Shown here in pieces: positions 8,744 to 17,782 of a DNA stretch of 64,000 nt. The DNA lies in contig NZ_JAEULZ010000008.1 of the NCBI RefSeq assembly GCF_016793485.1, positions 1-64,000 on the forward strand, read 5' to 3'. The notes under the pieces are model-generated. The model made no database searches. It was not told the origin of the DNA and worked only from the letters and a program-made list of their open reading frames with translations. The position numbers and the translations under genes were made by a program. Position 1 is the first letter of the stretch. Each line of letters opens with the position of its first letter. Source of the stretch: Mesorhizobium sp. (GTDB lineage Bacteria > Pseudomonadota > Alphaproteobacteria > Rhizobiales > Rhizobiaceae).

Positions 8744-9928
8744 ATGCCGCTTCCCTTGCTCGCGCTTTTCTTTGCCGCCTTCGCCTTCGGAACGACGGAG
8801 TTCGTGATCGCCGGCGTGCTGCCGCAGGTTGCCGAGGGTCTTGGCGTATCGATTCCGAACGCCGGCTACCTCGTGTCGGGCTATGCGATCGGGATCGCCA
8901 TCGGCGGACCGCTGATGACGATCGCCACCGGCCGCGTGCCGCGAAAGACGCTGCTCATGTGGGTGCTGGTGGCCTTCACGGTCGGACAGCTCGCCTGTGC
9001 GCTGGCGCCGGACTTCGTGTCGATGCTTGTGCTACGCGTCGTCATCGCGGTCGGGCACGGCGTCTATTTCGGCGTCGCCATGGTCGTCGGCATCGGCCTC
9101 GTGCGTCCCGAGCAGCGCGGCATGGCGGTCGCGCTGATCCTCGCGGGACTCACCGTATCCGGCATCATTGGGGTGCCGCTCGGCACGGCGATCGGCACGA
9201 TCTGGGGCTGGCGCGCCACCTTCTGGGCCATGTTCGTGCTCGGCATCATCGCCACGATCGCCATGGCGTTGCTGCTGCCGCGCGGCACAGGCGCGGTCTC
9301 GGCCCCGGCCGGACTGCGCAACGAGGTACGCGTGCTTGGCCGCCAGCAGGTCTGGACCTGCCTGATCATCATGCTCATGCTGATGCTCTGCCAGTTCGTA
9401 CCCTACACCTACATCACCCCGCTGCTGCAGGAAGTCACCGGCATCTCGCCCGCCATCGTGCCGTTTGTGCTGCTGCTTTGCGGCGTCGGCTCGACCGTCG
9501 GCGTCTTCATCGGCGGCAGGCTGTCGGCGCGTTATCTCCTGCCAACGCTGATGATCCTTCCCGCCCTCCAGGCCGTCACCATGCTCGTCATCTATCTCGT
9601 CAGCCCCTACCCGCTGCCCATGATAGCGGCGCTGTTTGTCTGGAGCGGGATCAACTTCGCCATCGGCACGCCGATCCAGACGCGCATTCTGAGCTGGACC
9701 GCCGATGCGCCGAACCTCGCTTCTTCGTTGATCCCCTCCGGATTCAACTTCGGCATTGCAATCGCCGCGTCAGTCGGCGCCTTGATGCTCAACGCCGGCT
9801 TCGACTACCGCAGCCTGCCGCTGGTCGGCATCGCCTCGATGTCCGTGGCCACGCTCGTCGCCATCGGCTCCTATGTCTGGGAAAAGCGCTCTGGCGCGGT
9901 GCCGCCAAAGGCCGCCGGACAGGTCTAG
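8744..9928 (+). CDS. MFS efflux transporter (DHA1/AraJ-like)
   Basis: A 394-residue inner-membrane protein with about 12 helices. It begins MPLPLLALFFAAFAFGTTEF, the start typical of the AraJ/chloramphenicol-type drug:proton antiporter group (FGTTEFVIAGVLPQVAEGLG). The loop 2-3 motif A region reads GPLMTIATGRVPRKTLLM, and a motif C-like proline/glycine pattern (AGLTVSGIIGVPLGT) occurs in helix 5. The substrate cannot be told. Its stop codon shares bases with the stop of the convergent aldo/keto reductase (CTAG overlap). Confidence 0.9.
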   Translation: MPLPLLALFFAAFAFGTTEFVIAGVLPQVAEGLGVSIPNAGYLVSGYAIGIAIGGPLMTIATGRVPRKTLLMWVLVAFTVGQLACALAPDFVSMLVLRVVIAVGHGVYFGVAMVVGIGLVRPEQRGMAVALILAGLTVSGIIGVPLGTAIGTIWGWRATFWAMFVLGIIATIAMALLLPRGTGAVSAPAGLRNEVRVLGRQQVWTCLIIMLMLMLCQFVPYTYITPLLQEVTGISPAIVPFVLLLCGVGSTVGVFIGGRLSARYLLPTLMILPALQAVTMLVIYLVSPYPLPMIAALFVWSGINFAIGTPIQTRILSWTADAPNLASSLIPSGFNFGIAIAASVGALMLNAGFDYRSLPLVGIASMSVATLVAIGSYVWEKRSGAVPPKAAGQV

Positions 9929-10761
9929 ATCATCGGCAGGCTTTTGGGCCGTCCGAGCGGAAACGCCTTGTCGATCCTGTCCATGTCGGCCGCCGACAGC
10001 ACGAGGTTGCCGGCTGCGGCGTTGTCGGCTGCATGGCCCGCGCTCGCCGCCTTCGGGATGGCGAACACAGAGGGGCGCCGTGTCAGGAAGGCGAGCGCCA
10101 CCTGTCGCGGCGTGGCGCCGTGCGCTTCGGCAATCTCTGCAATCACTCGCCCGCCGGCCGAGGAAGGCGCCGGAAAGCTGCCGCTGCCGAACGGGCTGTA
10201 GGCCACCACCGCCACCTTGTGCTTCTCGCACCACGGAATGACCGCATGCTCGATGGCGCGTTCCTGCAGATGATACAGCACCTGATTGCAGGCGATCTTG
10301 CCTTCGCCGGCGATGTCGAGCGCCTCGTCAAGGTCATCGACATCGAAATTGCTCACGCCCCACGACAGGATCTTGCCGGCGCGCTTCAGTTCCTCGAAGG
10401 CCGCGAACGTTTCCTCCAGCGGGTAACCGCCGCGCCAGTGCAGCAGGTAGCAATCCAGCCGGTCGGTCTTGAGACGCGCCAGCGAGCGCTCGCAGGCCTT
10501 GATCGTGCCGGCGCGCGACGCGTTGCTCGGCAGCACCTTGGACACGAGATACACCTCGTCGCGCCGCCCCTCGATCGCCTTGGCCACCAGCGGCTCGGCC
10601 TCGCCATACATCTCGGCCGTATCGACATGCGTCATGCCGAGGTCCAGCCCACGCCTCAGCGCCTCTATCGCCCCAGCGTCGTTGCGCCCGTCGAGATTCC
10701 AAGTCCCCTGTCCGATGACCGGGACGTCGACGCCGTGATTGCCGAAGGGGTGTTTTCTCAT
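9925..10761 (-). CDS. Aldo/keto reductase
   Basis: A 278-residue NADPH-dependent oxidoreductase of the AKR superfamily. The catalytic tetrad is visible: Asp and Tyr in DTAEMYGEAE, Lys in LVSKVLPSNA, His in CYLLHWRGGYPLEET. The cofactor-binding C-terminal part has AFLTRRPSVFAIPKA. The start is MRKHPFGNHGVDVPVIGQGT. The physiological substrate is unknown. It is convergent with the MFS gene and divergent from the guanidinium exporter. Confidence 0.94.
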   Translation of the reverse strand: MRKHPFGNHGVDVPVIGQGTWNLDGRNDAGAIEALRRGLDLGMTHVDTAEMYGEAEPLVAKAIEGRRDEVYLVSKVLPSNASRAGTIKACERSLARLKTDRLDCYLLHWRGGYPLEETFAAFEELKRAGKILSWGVSNFDVDDLDEALDIAGEGKIACNQVLYHLQERAIEHAVIPWCEKHKVAVVAYSPFGSGSFPAPSSAGGRVIAEIAEAHGATPRQVALAFLTRRPSVFAIPKAASAGHAADNAAAGNLVLSAADMDRIDKAFPLGRPKSLPMI

Positions 10762-10895
10762 GATGCCGAACCTTTGAAACTTGTCCGGACACCTTAGCTC
10801 GGCTCAGATAACCCTTCCAACCCTCATGCATGTATCTCAATGATGCCTTGCATCCGGGACATTGATTGGCCGTCCAAATTTTCCCATATAGGGGG

Positions 10896-10961
10896 AAGAG
10901 GACGACCTCTCCTTGCATCATCGAACCGACCGGGACGGCCCGGCCCTTGAAAAGGAGGGCC
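10896..10961 (+). promoter_or_regulatory. Guanidine-II (mini-ykkC) riboswitch
   Basis: Two tandem 5-bp hairpins with ACGR tetraloops. P1 is AGAGG-ACGA-CCTCT at 10897-10910; P2 is CCGGG-ACGG-CCCGG at 10930-10943. This is the diagnostic mini-ykkC layout, in which the two loops kiss around guanidinium. The ribosome site AAGGAGGG (10952-10959) follows. GGCCCTT at 10942-10948 can pair with the GGGCC (10957-10961) that overlaps the Shine-Dalgarno; this alternative hairpin shares two bases with P2, so ligand-stabilised P2 should weaken it and allow translation. The adjoining gene is a Gdx/SugE exporter, exactly the known target class. Seen in sequence; the switching mechanism is inferred from the family. 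Confidence 0.9.
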
Positions 10962-10966
10962 GCGCC

Positions 10967-11287
10967 ATGGCCTGGATTTACCTCGTTCTTGCCGGAATTC
11001 TCGAAATCGTCTGGGCGTTCTTCATGAAGAAGTCCGCAGGCTTTACGCTTCTTGTCCCGAGTTCGATCACCATCGTCACCATGATCGCGAGCTTCGCCCT
11101 GCTCTCGGTCGCGATGCGGACGCTGCCACTCGGCACCGCCTATACGATCTGGACGGGCATCGGCGCGGTGGGCGCCTTCACCATCGGCGTCATCGTGCTC
11201 GGCGAGAGCATGACACCAATGCGCCTCACCGCCGCCGCCCTGATCGTGTGCGGCATTGTGATGATGAAGCTGTCGAGTACCGCCTAG
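10967..11287 (+). CDS. gdx: SMR-family guanidinium exporter Gdx (SugE)
   Basis: A 106-residue four-helix small multidrug resistance protein that exports guanidinium in exchange for protons as an antiparallel dimer. Start MAWIYLVLAGILEIVWAFFM is chosen because AAGGAGGG lies 7 bases upstream; the reading frame stays open further upstream through the riboswitch. The essential Glu is in helix 1 (AGILEIVWA), and the Gdx signature GTAYTIWTGIGAVGAFTIG in helix 3 resembles E. coli SugE and not EmrE. It ends with MRLTAAALIVCGIVMMKLSS. Expression is likely controlled by the guanidine-II riboswitch in its leader. Confidence 0.95.
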   Translation: MAWIYLVLAGILEIVWAFFMKKSAGFTLLVPSSITIVTMIASFALLSVAMRTLPLGTAYTIWTGIGAVGAFTIGVIVLGESMTPMRLTAAALIVCGIVMMKLSSTA

Positions 11288-11302
11288 CAGCAGATCAACA
11301 AC

Positions 11303-11328
11303 GGCCGGCCCACAAGTGTGGGTCGGCC
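11303..11328. terminator. Hairpin between gdx and the YqeY gene
   Basis: GGCCGGCCCAC and GTGGGTCGGCC form an 11-bp stem with one G-T pair around a four-base loop, in the 49-bp gap between two convergent genes. There is no T-run on either side, so it is a weak intrinsic terminator at best, possibly serving both directions. Confidence 0.5.
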
Positions 11329-11336
11329 GACGCCGC

Positions 11337-11786
11337 TCACTGCAGCAGGTCCTTGACCCAGCCGCTGGCTTTTCCAAAATCCATCTGGCCGGTGTATTTC
11401 GCCTTTAGCTCGGCCATCACCTTGCCCATGTCGCGCACACCAGTCGCGCCGGCATCGCTGATCGCCTGTTTGATCGCCGCCTTCGCTTCGGCTTCGTCCA
11501 TCTGCTTGGGCAGGAAGTCCGCGATGATGGCGATCTCGGCGTTTTCGGCGGCAGCCAGTTCGGGGCGCTTGCCGTCCTCGAAGGCCTTTGCCGATTCCTG
11601 ACGCTGCTTCACCATCTTGGTCAGTATCTGCAGGATTTCCTCGTCGTTGGCGGCAGGCTTGCCGGTGCCGCGATTGGCGATATCGCGATCCTGGATGGCG
11701 GCGTTGACCATGCGCAGCGTCGAGAGGCGCGCCTTGTCGCCAGACTTCATCGCCGTCTTCAGGGCATCGGTGATCTTCTCACGCAT
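11337..11786 (-). CDS. GatB/YqeY domain protein
   Basis: A 149-residue cytosolic helical protein. The family matches the tail domain of the GatB amidotransferase subunit and is found as free-standing YqeY in most bacteria, often near dnaG, rpoD or carA, as here. Typical parts are visible: MREKITDALKTAMKSGDKAR, STLRMVNAAIQDRDI, ILTKMVKQRQESAKAFEDG, IIADFLPKQMDEAE and MGKVMAELKAKYTGQMDFGK. A role linked to tRNA or translation is assumed for the family but unproven. Confidence 0.93.
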   Translation of the reverse strand: MREKITDALKTAMKSGDKARLSTLRMVNAAIQDRDIANRGTGKPAANDEEILQILTKMVKQRQESAKAFEDGKRPELAAAENAEIAIIADFLPKQMDEAEAKAAIKQAISDAGATGVRDMGKVMAELKAKYTGQMDFGKASGWVKDLLQ

Positions 11787-11838
11787 TGCAAACTCCGTTC
11801 TTCATGACCCGTTGTAGGCCTAAATCGCCCCGGGTTTG

Positions 11839-12603
11839 TCAATCCATTGCCGAAAGCGTCTCGGGAAGCACCTGGCCGCCGTCGACGACCAGCGTCTGCC
11901 CGGTGACATAGCCGGCTTCCTCGGAAGCGAAGAACAGCGCGGCGTTGGCAATGTCCCTGACGTCGCCGAGCCGCTTCATCGGTATGGACGCCTCCATCGC
12001 CTCGACGTAGCCGTCACCGTTTCCTTCCATGCCCTCGGTCCAGATGTTGCCCGGCATCACCGCGTTGATGGTGATGTTCCACGGTGCGAGCTCCAGCGCC
12101 GCCGAGCGCATGAAGCCGAGCTGGCCGGCCTTCGACGCCCCATAGTGCGACCAGCCGGCGAAACCGGTGATCGGGCCGGTTATGGAAGACGTGAGCACGA
12201 TGCGGCCCCACCGGCTGTTCCTCATCGCCGGCAGCACCGCGGAAACCGAGAGGAACGTGCTCGTGAGATTCGTCCGGATCACGTGATCGAAATCGGCCGG
12301 GGTCATCTCGCCCAGTTTCGCGGACGGGAAAATACCGGCATTGGCGCACAGGATGTCGATGCCGCCATAGCGGCTTAGGGCAGCCTCGGCCATTGCCGCG
12401 CACCCTTCCGGGCCGGACACATCGGCCGCGAAGGGCGAAGCGTTGGGACCAATCTCCCTGGCGACGGCTTCAGCGTCGGCGATCGTGCGGCTGACGACCA
12501 GGACATTCAGCCCGGCTTCGCCCAGCCGGCCCGCGATCCCGCGCCCGATGCCCTTGCTCGCGCCGGTGACGATCGCCGTCTTTCCCTTCAGGGATTTGAA
12601 CAT
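11839..12603 (-). CDS. SDR-family oxidoreductase
   Basis: A 254-residue short-chain dehydrogenase/reductase. The Rossmann motif TGASKGIG is near residue 14, CANAG follows strand 4, the catalytic Ser is in LTSSITG, and the Tyr-Lys pair is in HYGASKAGQ. The end (GYVTGQTLVVDGGQVLPE) is that of FabG-like classical SDRs. The substrate is unknown. Its ATG directly follows the TAA of the small membrane-protein gene, so the two are cotranscribed and probably translationally coupled. Confidence 0.93.
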   Translation of the reverse strand: MFKSLKGKTAIVTGASKGIGRGIAGRLGEAGLNVLVVSRTIADAEAVAREIGPNASPFAADVSGPEGCAAMAEAALSRYGGIDILCANAGIFPSAKLGEMTPADFDHVIRTNLTSTFLSVSAVLPAMRNSRWGRIVLTSSITGPITGFAGWSHYGASKAGQLGFMRSAALELAPWNITINAVMPGNIWTEGMEGNGDGYVEAMEASIPMKRLGDVRDIANAALFFASEEAGYVTGQTLVVDGGQVLPETLSAMD

Positions 12604-13065
12604 TTAGCGTGTCCACACATAGAGCACATAGGCCGCCAAAGCGACGAAGGCCAGTAGATCGGTCGCCATGGCAAGGCTCTCGTTCCCCGACTTGTCCTTC
12701 AGCGTCACGTGCTGGATGCCGGCGGCGCCGTAGAAGACAGCGCCGGCAATCGCCACCGGCAGCACGAAGCTGGTGGCCCAGATCGACGCCACGCCAAGCA
12801 GCCCAACGGCGAAATTGGCGATGCCCAGTTCGCGCACGATCGGCAGCGCCTCGTCCGTCTTCATCTTGAAGATCTCATGCGCGGTGAACTGCGGCTGCAC
12901 GATCTGCTTGGCGCCCGCCAGCAGCAGTCGCCAGCCCGCCGCCCAGAAGACGAACCACTTGCCGACCAGCAGCAACGGGGCGTCACCTGTACCCAGCAGC
13001 ATTTCGGCCAGGATCGAGCCTACCGGCAGCACGATCATCAAAAGCACGACGATAACGGTGTACAT
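12604..13065 (-). CDS. Small integral membrane protein (DUF6790-like)
   Basis: A 153-residue protein starting MYTVIVVLLMIVLPVGSILA, with about four hydrophobic segments and no soluble domain. The phrase PQFTAHEIFKMKTDEALPIV between helices resembles small conserved membrane proteins that I associate with DUF6790; that label is from memory. No enzymatic motif is seen. It is first in a two-gene unit with the SDR, ending TAA directly against the SDR ATG, and divergent from carA. Function unknown. Confidence 0.7.
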   Translation of the reverse strand: MYTVIVVLLMIVLPVGSILAEMLLGTGDAPLLLVGKWFVFWAAGWRLLLAGAKQIVQPQFTAHEIFKMKTDEALPIVRELGIANFAVGLLGVASIWATSFVLPVAIAGAVFYGAAGIQHVTLKDKSGNESLAMATDLLAFVALAAYVLYVWTR

Positions 13066-13301
13066 GGCGTCCCTCCCTGCACTGCGCCGCGGCACATTCC
13101 TCCAACCGTTTCCCGAAAGCAACGCCCCGCCCGGTCGCCGCGCCGGTCGATATCCTCCATTGACGCTCGCCCGTCTCTCCCCTATTGACCGGGCCTTGCA
13201 CGACCTACATTTGACGAGTGCGCGGAGGCAGTGACTTGCCGGCCGCGCTTTGCCGCACGCACAACACAACGACCGCCGCCTCTCGAGGAGAGAAGCCCGC
13301 C

Positions 13302-14504
13302 ATGACCGCACCGACCACCGCCTGGATCGCCGAAAAGCCCACCGCCCTGCTCGTCCTCGCCGACGGCACGGTGATCGAGGGCCGCGGGCTCGGCGCCACA
13401 GGCAGCGCCGTTGCGGAAGTCTGCTTCAACACCGCCCTGACAGGTTATCAGGAAATCCTGACCGACCCGTCCTATGCCGGGCAGATTGTCACCTTCACCT
13501 TCCCGCATATCGGCAACATCGGCGCCAACGACGAGGATGTCGAAGATCTGACGCCCGCAGCGCGCCACGGAGCGGTCGGCGCTATCTTCAAGGCCGACGT
13601 GACAAGCCCGTCCAGCTATCGTTCGAGCGACGACCTGAACGACTGGTTGAAGCGGCGCGGCGTCATCGCCATGGCCGGCATCGATACCCGCGCGCTCACC
13701 GCCCTCATCCGCGAGAAGGGCATGCCCAACGCCGTGATCGCCCACTCCCCCGACGGCCAGTTCGATCTTGATGATCTCAAGGCGCGCGCGCGAGAATGGC
13801 CGGGCCTGATCGACCTCGACCTCGCCAAGGACGTGACATCTGGCCAGTCGTCTGTCTGGCGCGAGACGCCTTGGGTGTGGAACGAAGGGTATGGCGAGCA
13901 GGACGCCCCGTCCATGCACGTCGTCGCGGTCGACTATGGCGTGAAGCGCAACATCCTGCGGCTGCTCGCGGGTCTCGGCGCGAAGGTGACCGTCGTCCCG
14001 GCGAAAACCCCCTCGGCCGAAATTCTCGCCATGCAGCCCGACGGCATTTTCCTGTCCAACGGCCCCGGCGATCCGGCCGCGACCGGTGAATATGCCGTCC
14101 CGGTCATACGGGACCTGCTCAAGACCGACATCCCGGTCTTCGGTATCTGCCTGGGGCACCAGATGCTGGCGCTGGCGCTCGGCGGCAAGACCGCCAAGAT
14201 GCACCAGGGCCATCATGGCGCGAACCATCCCGTGAAAGACCACACGACAGGGAAGGTAGAGATCGTGTCGATGAACCACGGCTTTGCGGTCGACGCGGAT
14301 TCCCTGCCCGAAGGCGTCGAGGAAACGCATGTGTCGCTGTTCGACGGCTCGAACTGCGGCATTACGCTCACCGGTCGGCCGGTCTTCTCGGTCCAGCACC
14401 ACCCGGAAGCCTCGCCCGGCCCGCAGGATTCGCACTACCTGTTCCGCCGCTTCGCCAACCTGATCCGCGAACGGCGCGGCGAACCGGCGCTTGCCGAGCG
14501 CTAG
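13302..14504 (+). CDS. carA: Carbamoyl-phosphate synthase small (glutaminase) subunit
   Basis: Releases ammonia from glutamine for CarB in arginine and pyrimidine synthesis. The start MTAPTTAWIAEKPTALLVLA is preceded by GGAGAG at good spacing; the frame extends 28 codons further up without family similarity. The N-terminal CPSase_sm domain has FNTALTGYQEILTDPSYAGQ. The C-terminal class I glutaminase has the nucleophile Cys in VFGICLGHQMLALALGG and the catalytic His/Glu in SVQHHPEASPGPQD. Length is 400 residues, normal. carB lies about 14.6 kb to the right, so the subunits are not in one operon. Confidence 0.97.
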   Translation: MTAPTTAWIAEKPTALLVLADGTVIEGRGLGATGSAVAEVCFNTALTGYQEILTDPSYAGQIVTFTFPHIGNIGANDEDVEDLTPAARHGAVGAIFKADVTSPSSYRSSDDLNDWLKRRGVIAMAGIDTRALTALIREKGMPNAVIAHSPDGQFDLDDLKARAREWPGLIDLDLAKDVTSGQSSVWRETPWVWNEGYGEQDAPSMHVVAVDYGVKRNILRLLAGLGAKVTVVPAKTPSAEILAMQPDGIFLSNGPGDPAATGEYAVPVIRDLLKTDIPVFGICLGHQMLALALGGKTAKMHQGHHGANHPVKDHTTGKVEIVSMNHGFAVDADSLPEGVEETHVSLFDGSNCGITLTGRPVFSVQHHPEASPGPQDSHYLFRRFANLIRERRGEPALAER

Positions 14505-14653
14505 CTCAGAGCCAAGCACCGCAACCTGCACGCGATTTCTCTGGACAACTCCGGTTGAAAATTGTTGGCGCGCGGGGTGGTTCTTGACCCATCGTTGCCA
14601 CAATTCTAAACAATGAGTGATCGCGCGGGTGGGGGCTTGCGTGGAGACGGGTT

Positions 14654-15553
14654 GTGAAGAGTCCCCTGAAAATCGGTGCCGTTCGCGCGCCGAAAAACAG
14701 GCTCCTGTTCAAGGCCGACCGGATTGAATCCGGTAAGGCACGACGCATTGCGAGCCTTTCCGCCGCAGGCGCCATGGTGATCGGCGTCGCTGCCGGAAGC
14801 GCCTTTTTCGTGGACTACCTGGTAGATCGTGCGCTTGCGCGTACCGCCGACGTGCCCGCGACCGTGAAGCCGGTCGTCACCGCCAGCGTTGACACAAGCG
14901 CAACTGCCACCGTCGCTTCGGCTGCCGCCGCGTCGGTTGCGACACCACCCGCTCAGCCGGCCAGTTCTGTCGTCCAGCCGCAGGCCGAACCGATAGAGGC
15001 CAAGCTGCCGGACGCCGAGGCGATCGCCAAGGTTGCGGCCGTCGGCCCGGAACATGCCATTGAGATACCGACCGACGACCCCGCTGACGATCCCGTCCTC
15101 GCCTATGCCGACGAAGGCAGCGGAGACGAGGCCCTCGCCGAAGACGCGACCATGACCGCGGCGATCTCTCCCGAAGAAGCAGCGCCCGCACCGAAGCCCA
15201 GGAAGAAGGTCGCCAAGGCCAAACCAGCGGCCATCGAGAAGCAAACCGAGATCGCCTCCCTGCCGGGCGTCAATGTCGGCGGGCTCGCCGGCTATGCGGC
15301 CGAAGATGACGACACATCCGACAGCAAGGTCCGCACTGTGGTCAAGGCAGCAGGCGGGGCTGCTGCGGGAACGGCGCGTATCAAGAGCGCCGTCAACATG
15401 CGCTCCAGCCCGAAGAAGGGCGCAAGCGTGCTCGGCGTGGTTCCCGCCGGCACGTCCGTGAACGTGAAGTCCTGCAACCAATGGTGCAACATCAGCTGGA
15501 ACGGAAAGTCCGGCTGGGTTTACAAGAGCTTCCTTTCCGCCGCGAAAAGCTGA
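14654..15553 (+). CDS. SH3-domain protein with N-terminal membrane anchor
   Basis: A 299-residue protein starting at GTG (GTG AAG AGT CCC). One hydrophobic segment (LSAAGAMVIGVAAGSAFFVD, about 34-54) suggests an inner-membrane anchor with the rest in the periplasm. A long low-complexity Ala/Pro/Val-rich linker follows, including a basic patch (KPRKKVAKAKP). A bacterial SH3_3 domain fills the last 60 residues (INMRSSPKKGASVLGVVPAG-like, then WCNISWNGKSGWVYKSFLS). Such domains usually bind cell-wall peptides. It is conserved as a hypothetical in rhizobia as far as I recall; exact role unknown. Confidence 0.85.
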   Translation: MKSPLKIGAVRAPKNRLLFKADRIESGKARRIASLSAAGAMVIGVAAGSAFFVDYLVDRALARTADVPATVKPVVTASVDTSATATVASAAAASVATPPAQPASSVVQPQAEPIEAKLPDAEAIAKVAAVGPEHAIEIPTDDPADDPVLAYADEGSGDEALAEDATMTAAISPEEAAPAPKPRKKVAKAKPAAIEKQTEIASLPGVNVGGLAGYAAEDDDTSDSKVRTVVKAAGGAAAGTARIKSAVNMRSSPKKGASVLGVVPAGTSVNVKSCNQWCNISWNGKSGWVYKSFLSAAKS

Positions 15554-15640
15554 CGGCGCAAAAACACCCGCCATCACTTCTTGAGACCGGCCCGGAGAGG
15601 TCATTGCCTGAAGACTTTGCCCTCAGGCCGGCCCAACACC

Positions 15641-16579
15641 TCAGATCGGGTTGTTCAAGGTATCGCAGTCCGACACCTTGCCCGACTGCAAGCCCCTGGC
15701 GAACCATTTCTGGCGCTGTTCCGACGTGCCGTGGTTGAAGCTTTCCGGCACGACATAGCCCTGCATCTTCTTTTGCAGCGTGTCGTCGCCAATCTGCTGG
15801 GCCGCGTTCAGAGCTTCCTCTACGTCGCCCTGCTCGAGCAGCCCCTTCTGCTCTGTGTAGTACCCCCAGACGCCGGCGAAGCAGTCTGCCTGAAGCTCGA
15901 CGCGCATCGACATCTGGTTGGCCTCGACCTCGTTCATCTGCTGGCGCATCTGGTTGAACTTCGGCAGCACGCCGATCAGGTTCTGGACGTGGTGGCCGAC
16001 CTCATGCGCGATCACGTAGGCCTGTGCGAAATCACCGGCCGCGCCGAACTGGCGGTCAAGCTGGTCGAAAAAGGTGGTGTCGAGATAAACCTTCTTGTCA
16101 CCCGGACAATAGAACGGTCCCGAGGCCGACGAGGCGAAACCGCAAGCCGACTGGACCTGTCCGGAGAACATGACGAGTTGCGGCTCGGTGTATTTCGCAC
16201 CCTCGGTCTGGAAGATGCCGTTCCAGACGTCCTCGGTCTCGGCCAGCACGACGCTGACAAACTGCTTCATCTGGTCCGAAGGCCCCGCATTGGTGCCCGG
16301 CTCGGTCTGCGTCACCTGCCCGCCGCCGCCCGGCACGGATGACCCACCAGGGTCGCCCGCCAGGATCTGCAGCGGATCTATGCCGCAGGCCTTGAGCGCG
16401 AAGAACAGCACCACGAGGATGATGATCGTGGACATGCTGATGCCGCCACCGCCGCGGCCGGTCGGGAACCTGATCTGCCGTCCGCCCATGCCGCCCGGGA
16501 AGCCGCGGCCCATGCCGCCTCCACCGTCGCCACGCATGTCCTGAACATTGTCGCTTTCGCGGCGGCCTCTCCAACGCAT
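15641..16579 (-). CDS. Neutral zinc metallopeptidase (YpfJ family)
   Basis: A 312-residue membrane-anchored predicted metalloprotease. The N-terminus is Gly/Arg-rich (RGDGGGGMGRGFPGGMGG), followed by one helix (MSTIIILVVLFFALKACG, about 48-66). The peptidase domain has the HExxH zinc site as VIAHEVGHHVQNLIG and a distal Glu in MRVELQADCFAGVWG, plus a GRQIRFPTGRGGG segment near the start that is typical of this family. It ends with PESFNHGTSEQRQKWFARG. Function is unproven even in E. coli. Confidence 0.93.
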   Translation of the reverse strand: MRWRGRRESDNVQDMRGDGGGGMGRGFPGGMGGRQIRFPTGRGGGGISMSTIIILVVLFFALKACGIDPLQILAGDPGGSSVPGGGGQVTQTEPGTNAGPSDQMKQFVSVVLAETEDVWNGIFQTEGAKYTEPQLVMFSGQVQSACGFASSASGPFYCPGDKKVYLDTTFFDQLDRQFGAAGDFAQAYVIAHEVGHHVQNLIGVLPKFNQMRQQMNEVEANQMSMRVELQADCFAGVWGYYTEQKGLLEQGDVEEALNAAQQIGDDTLQKKMQGYVVPESFNHGTSEQRQKWFARGLQSGKVSDCDTLNNPI

Positions 16580-16817
16580 GGCGTTCCCTCGATCAATGCG
16601 GTCCCTTGCGTCTCGAAACTATCCGAAGCGCATAACCAAGTCACAGGGTTTTTGCGAACCCGCATGCGACGCATAAATCCTGCAGCGCATAAATGATGCA
16701 GGCGGCTTCCTGTTCCAAACCCGAATTCGACAGGATGAATGTCGGTATCGACCGACCGTGAACGTCCTCGTAGCATATACGGACGAGCGCCGGGCTTGTT
16801 CAGCAGGAGATCCCATC

Positions 16818-17480
16818 ATGAGGAAGATTACCGCAACGACCTTCGTCAGCCTGGATGGCATCATGCAGGCGCCGGGCGGCCCGGAGGAAGACCCCACCGG
16901 CGGATTCAAGTTCGGCGGCTGGGTGGTGCCGTTGTTTGACGACGAACTCGGCGCCGCGATCGGCGGGACGTTCGCCAGGCCGTTCGACCTTCTGCTCGGC
17001 CGCAAGACCTACGACATTTTTGCCGCACATTGGCCCTATGCCGAAAACACATCTGACGCCGAAATCGCGTTCGCGTTCAACAAGGCGACGAAATACGTCG
17101 CCAGCCGCTCGCGCAGGGATTTCGGCTGGGCCAACACGGAGTGGCTCGGTGAGGATGCAGTCGCAGGGCTGAAGAAGATCAGGAGCGGCGAAGGCCCGGA
17201 TCTGATTGTCCAGGGCTCGGGAGATTTCCTCCAGACGCTCTTCCGGCACAGGCTGATCGATGAACTGACGCTGCTGACTTTCCCCATCCTGCTCGGCAGC
17301 GGCAAGCGCCTGTTCCGAGACGGTCTCGCCCCGGCCGCGCTGCAACTCGTCAGCTCGAAATCCACCCCGTCGGGTGGCGTCGTCTCCACCTATCGCCCTT
17401 CCGGAGAGGTCGGCACCGGCTCGTTCGCTCTCGAAGACATCTCGGAAGTGGAAAGGGAGCGCCGCGCGTCCCTGACCTAG
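16818..17480 (+). CDS. Dihydrofolate reductase-like (RibD C-terminal) protein
   Basis: A 220-residue cytosolic protein of the RibD_C/DHFR fold (YwjB/YyaP-like). The start MRKITATTFVSLDGIMQAPG is preceded by AGGAGAT; an upstream frame extension of 20 codons has no similarity. DLLLGRKTYDIFAAHWP and LIVQGSGDFLQTL followed by LIDELTLLTFPILLGSGKRL are characteristic. These proteins are probably NADPH-dependent reductases, but the substrate is not known and they are usually not the true folate reductase. Confidence 0.92.
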   Translation: MRKITATTFVSLDGIMQAPGGPEEDPTGGFKFGGWVVPLFDDELGAAIGGTFARPFDLLLGRKTYDIFAAHWPYAENTSDAEIAFAFNKATKYVASRSRRDFGWANTEWLGEDAVAGLKKIRSGEGPDLIVQGSGDFLQTLFRHRLIDELTLLTFPILLGSGKRLFRDGLAPAALQLVSSKSTPSGGVVSTYRPSGEVGTGSFALEDISEVERERRASLT

Positions 17481-17782
17481 ACCGCGCGAGGCTGCCTCGA
17501 TCCGCTTACCGCCAGCACACCGAGGCGGTAGGCACCAGCAGACTTGTTTCGCCGCGCCGAACCGATCTGGAACGCCGCTTTCCCTGGCTTCTCGATTTCA
17601 TCCCGGCCTCTGCAAAGGCCCCTTCCCGCGAGCCTGCCGACCGGCTCCTCTAATTTTTCCGCGCCGCCACCCAAGGATTACAGCACCTGCGCCGTCAAAG
17701 CAGCAGTCAGGTTTTGGGGTTGCCTTGAGCGCACCATCAATGTGTAGTGGCTACCCTCGGTAGGGGCTTGGGAGAACATTCT
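17481..17782. other. Gene-free stretch upstream of the protease operon
   Basis: About 300 bases with no convincing coding region, RNA gene or repeat. It should contain the promoter for the protease-caspase-hydrolase run. Short open frames on both strands here have no family resemblance. Confidence 0.4.

Noticed and set aside
8689..10797. 702-residue + strand frame across the MFS and aldo/keto reductase genes
   Set aside because: Out-of-frame with the MFS gene and antisense to the reductase, both of which have full family motifs.
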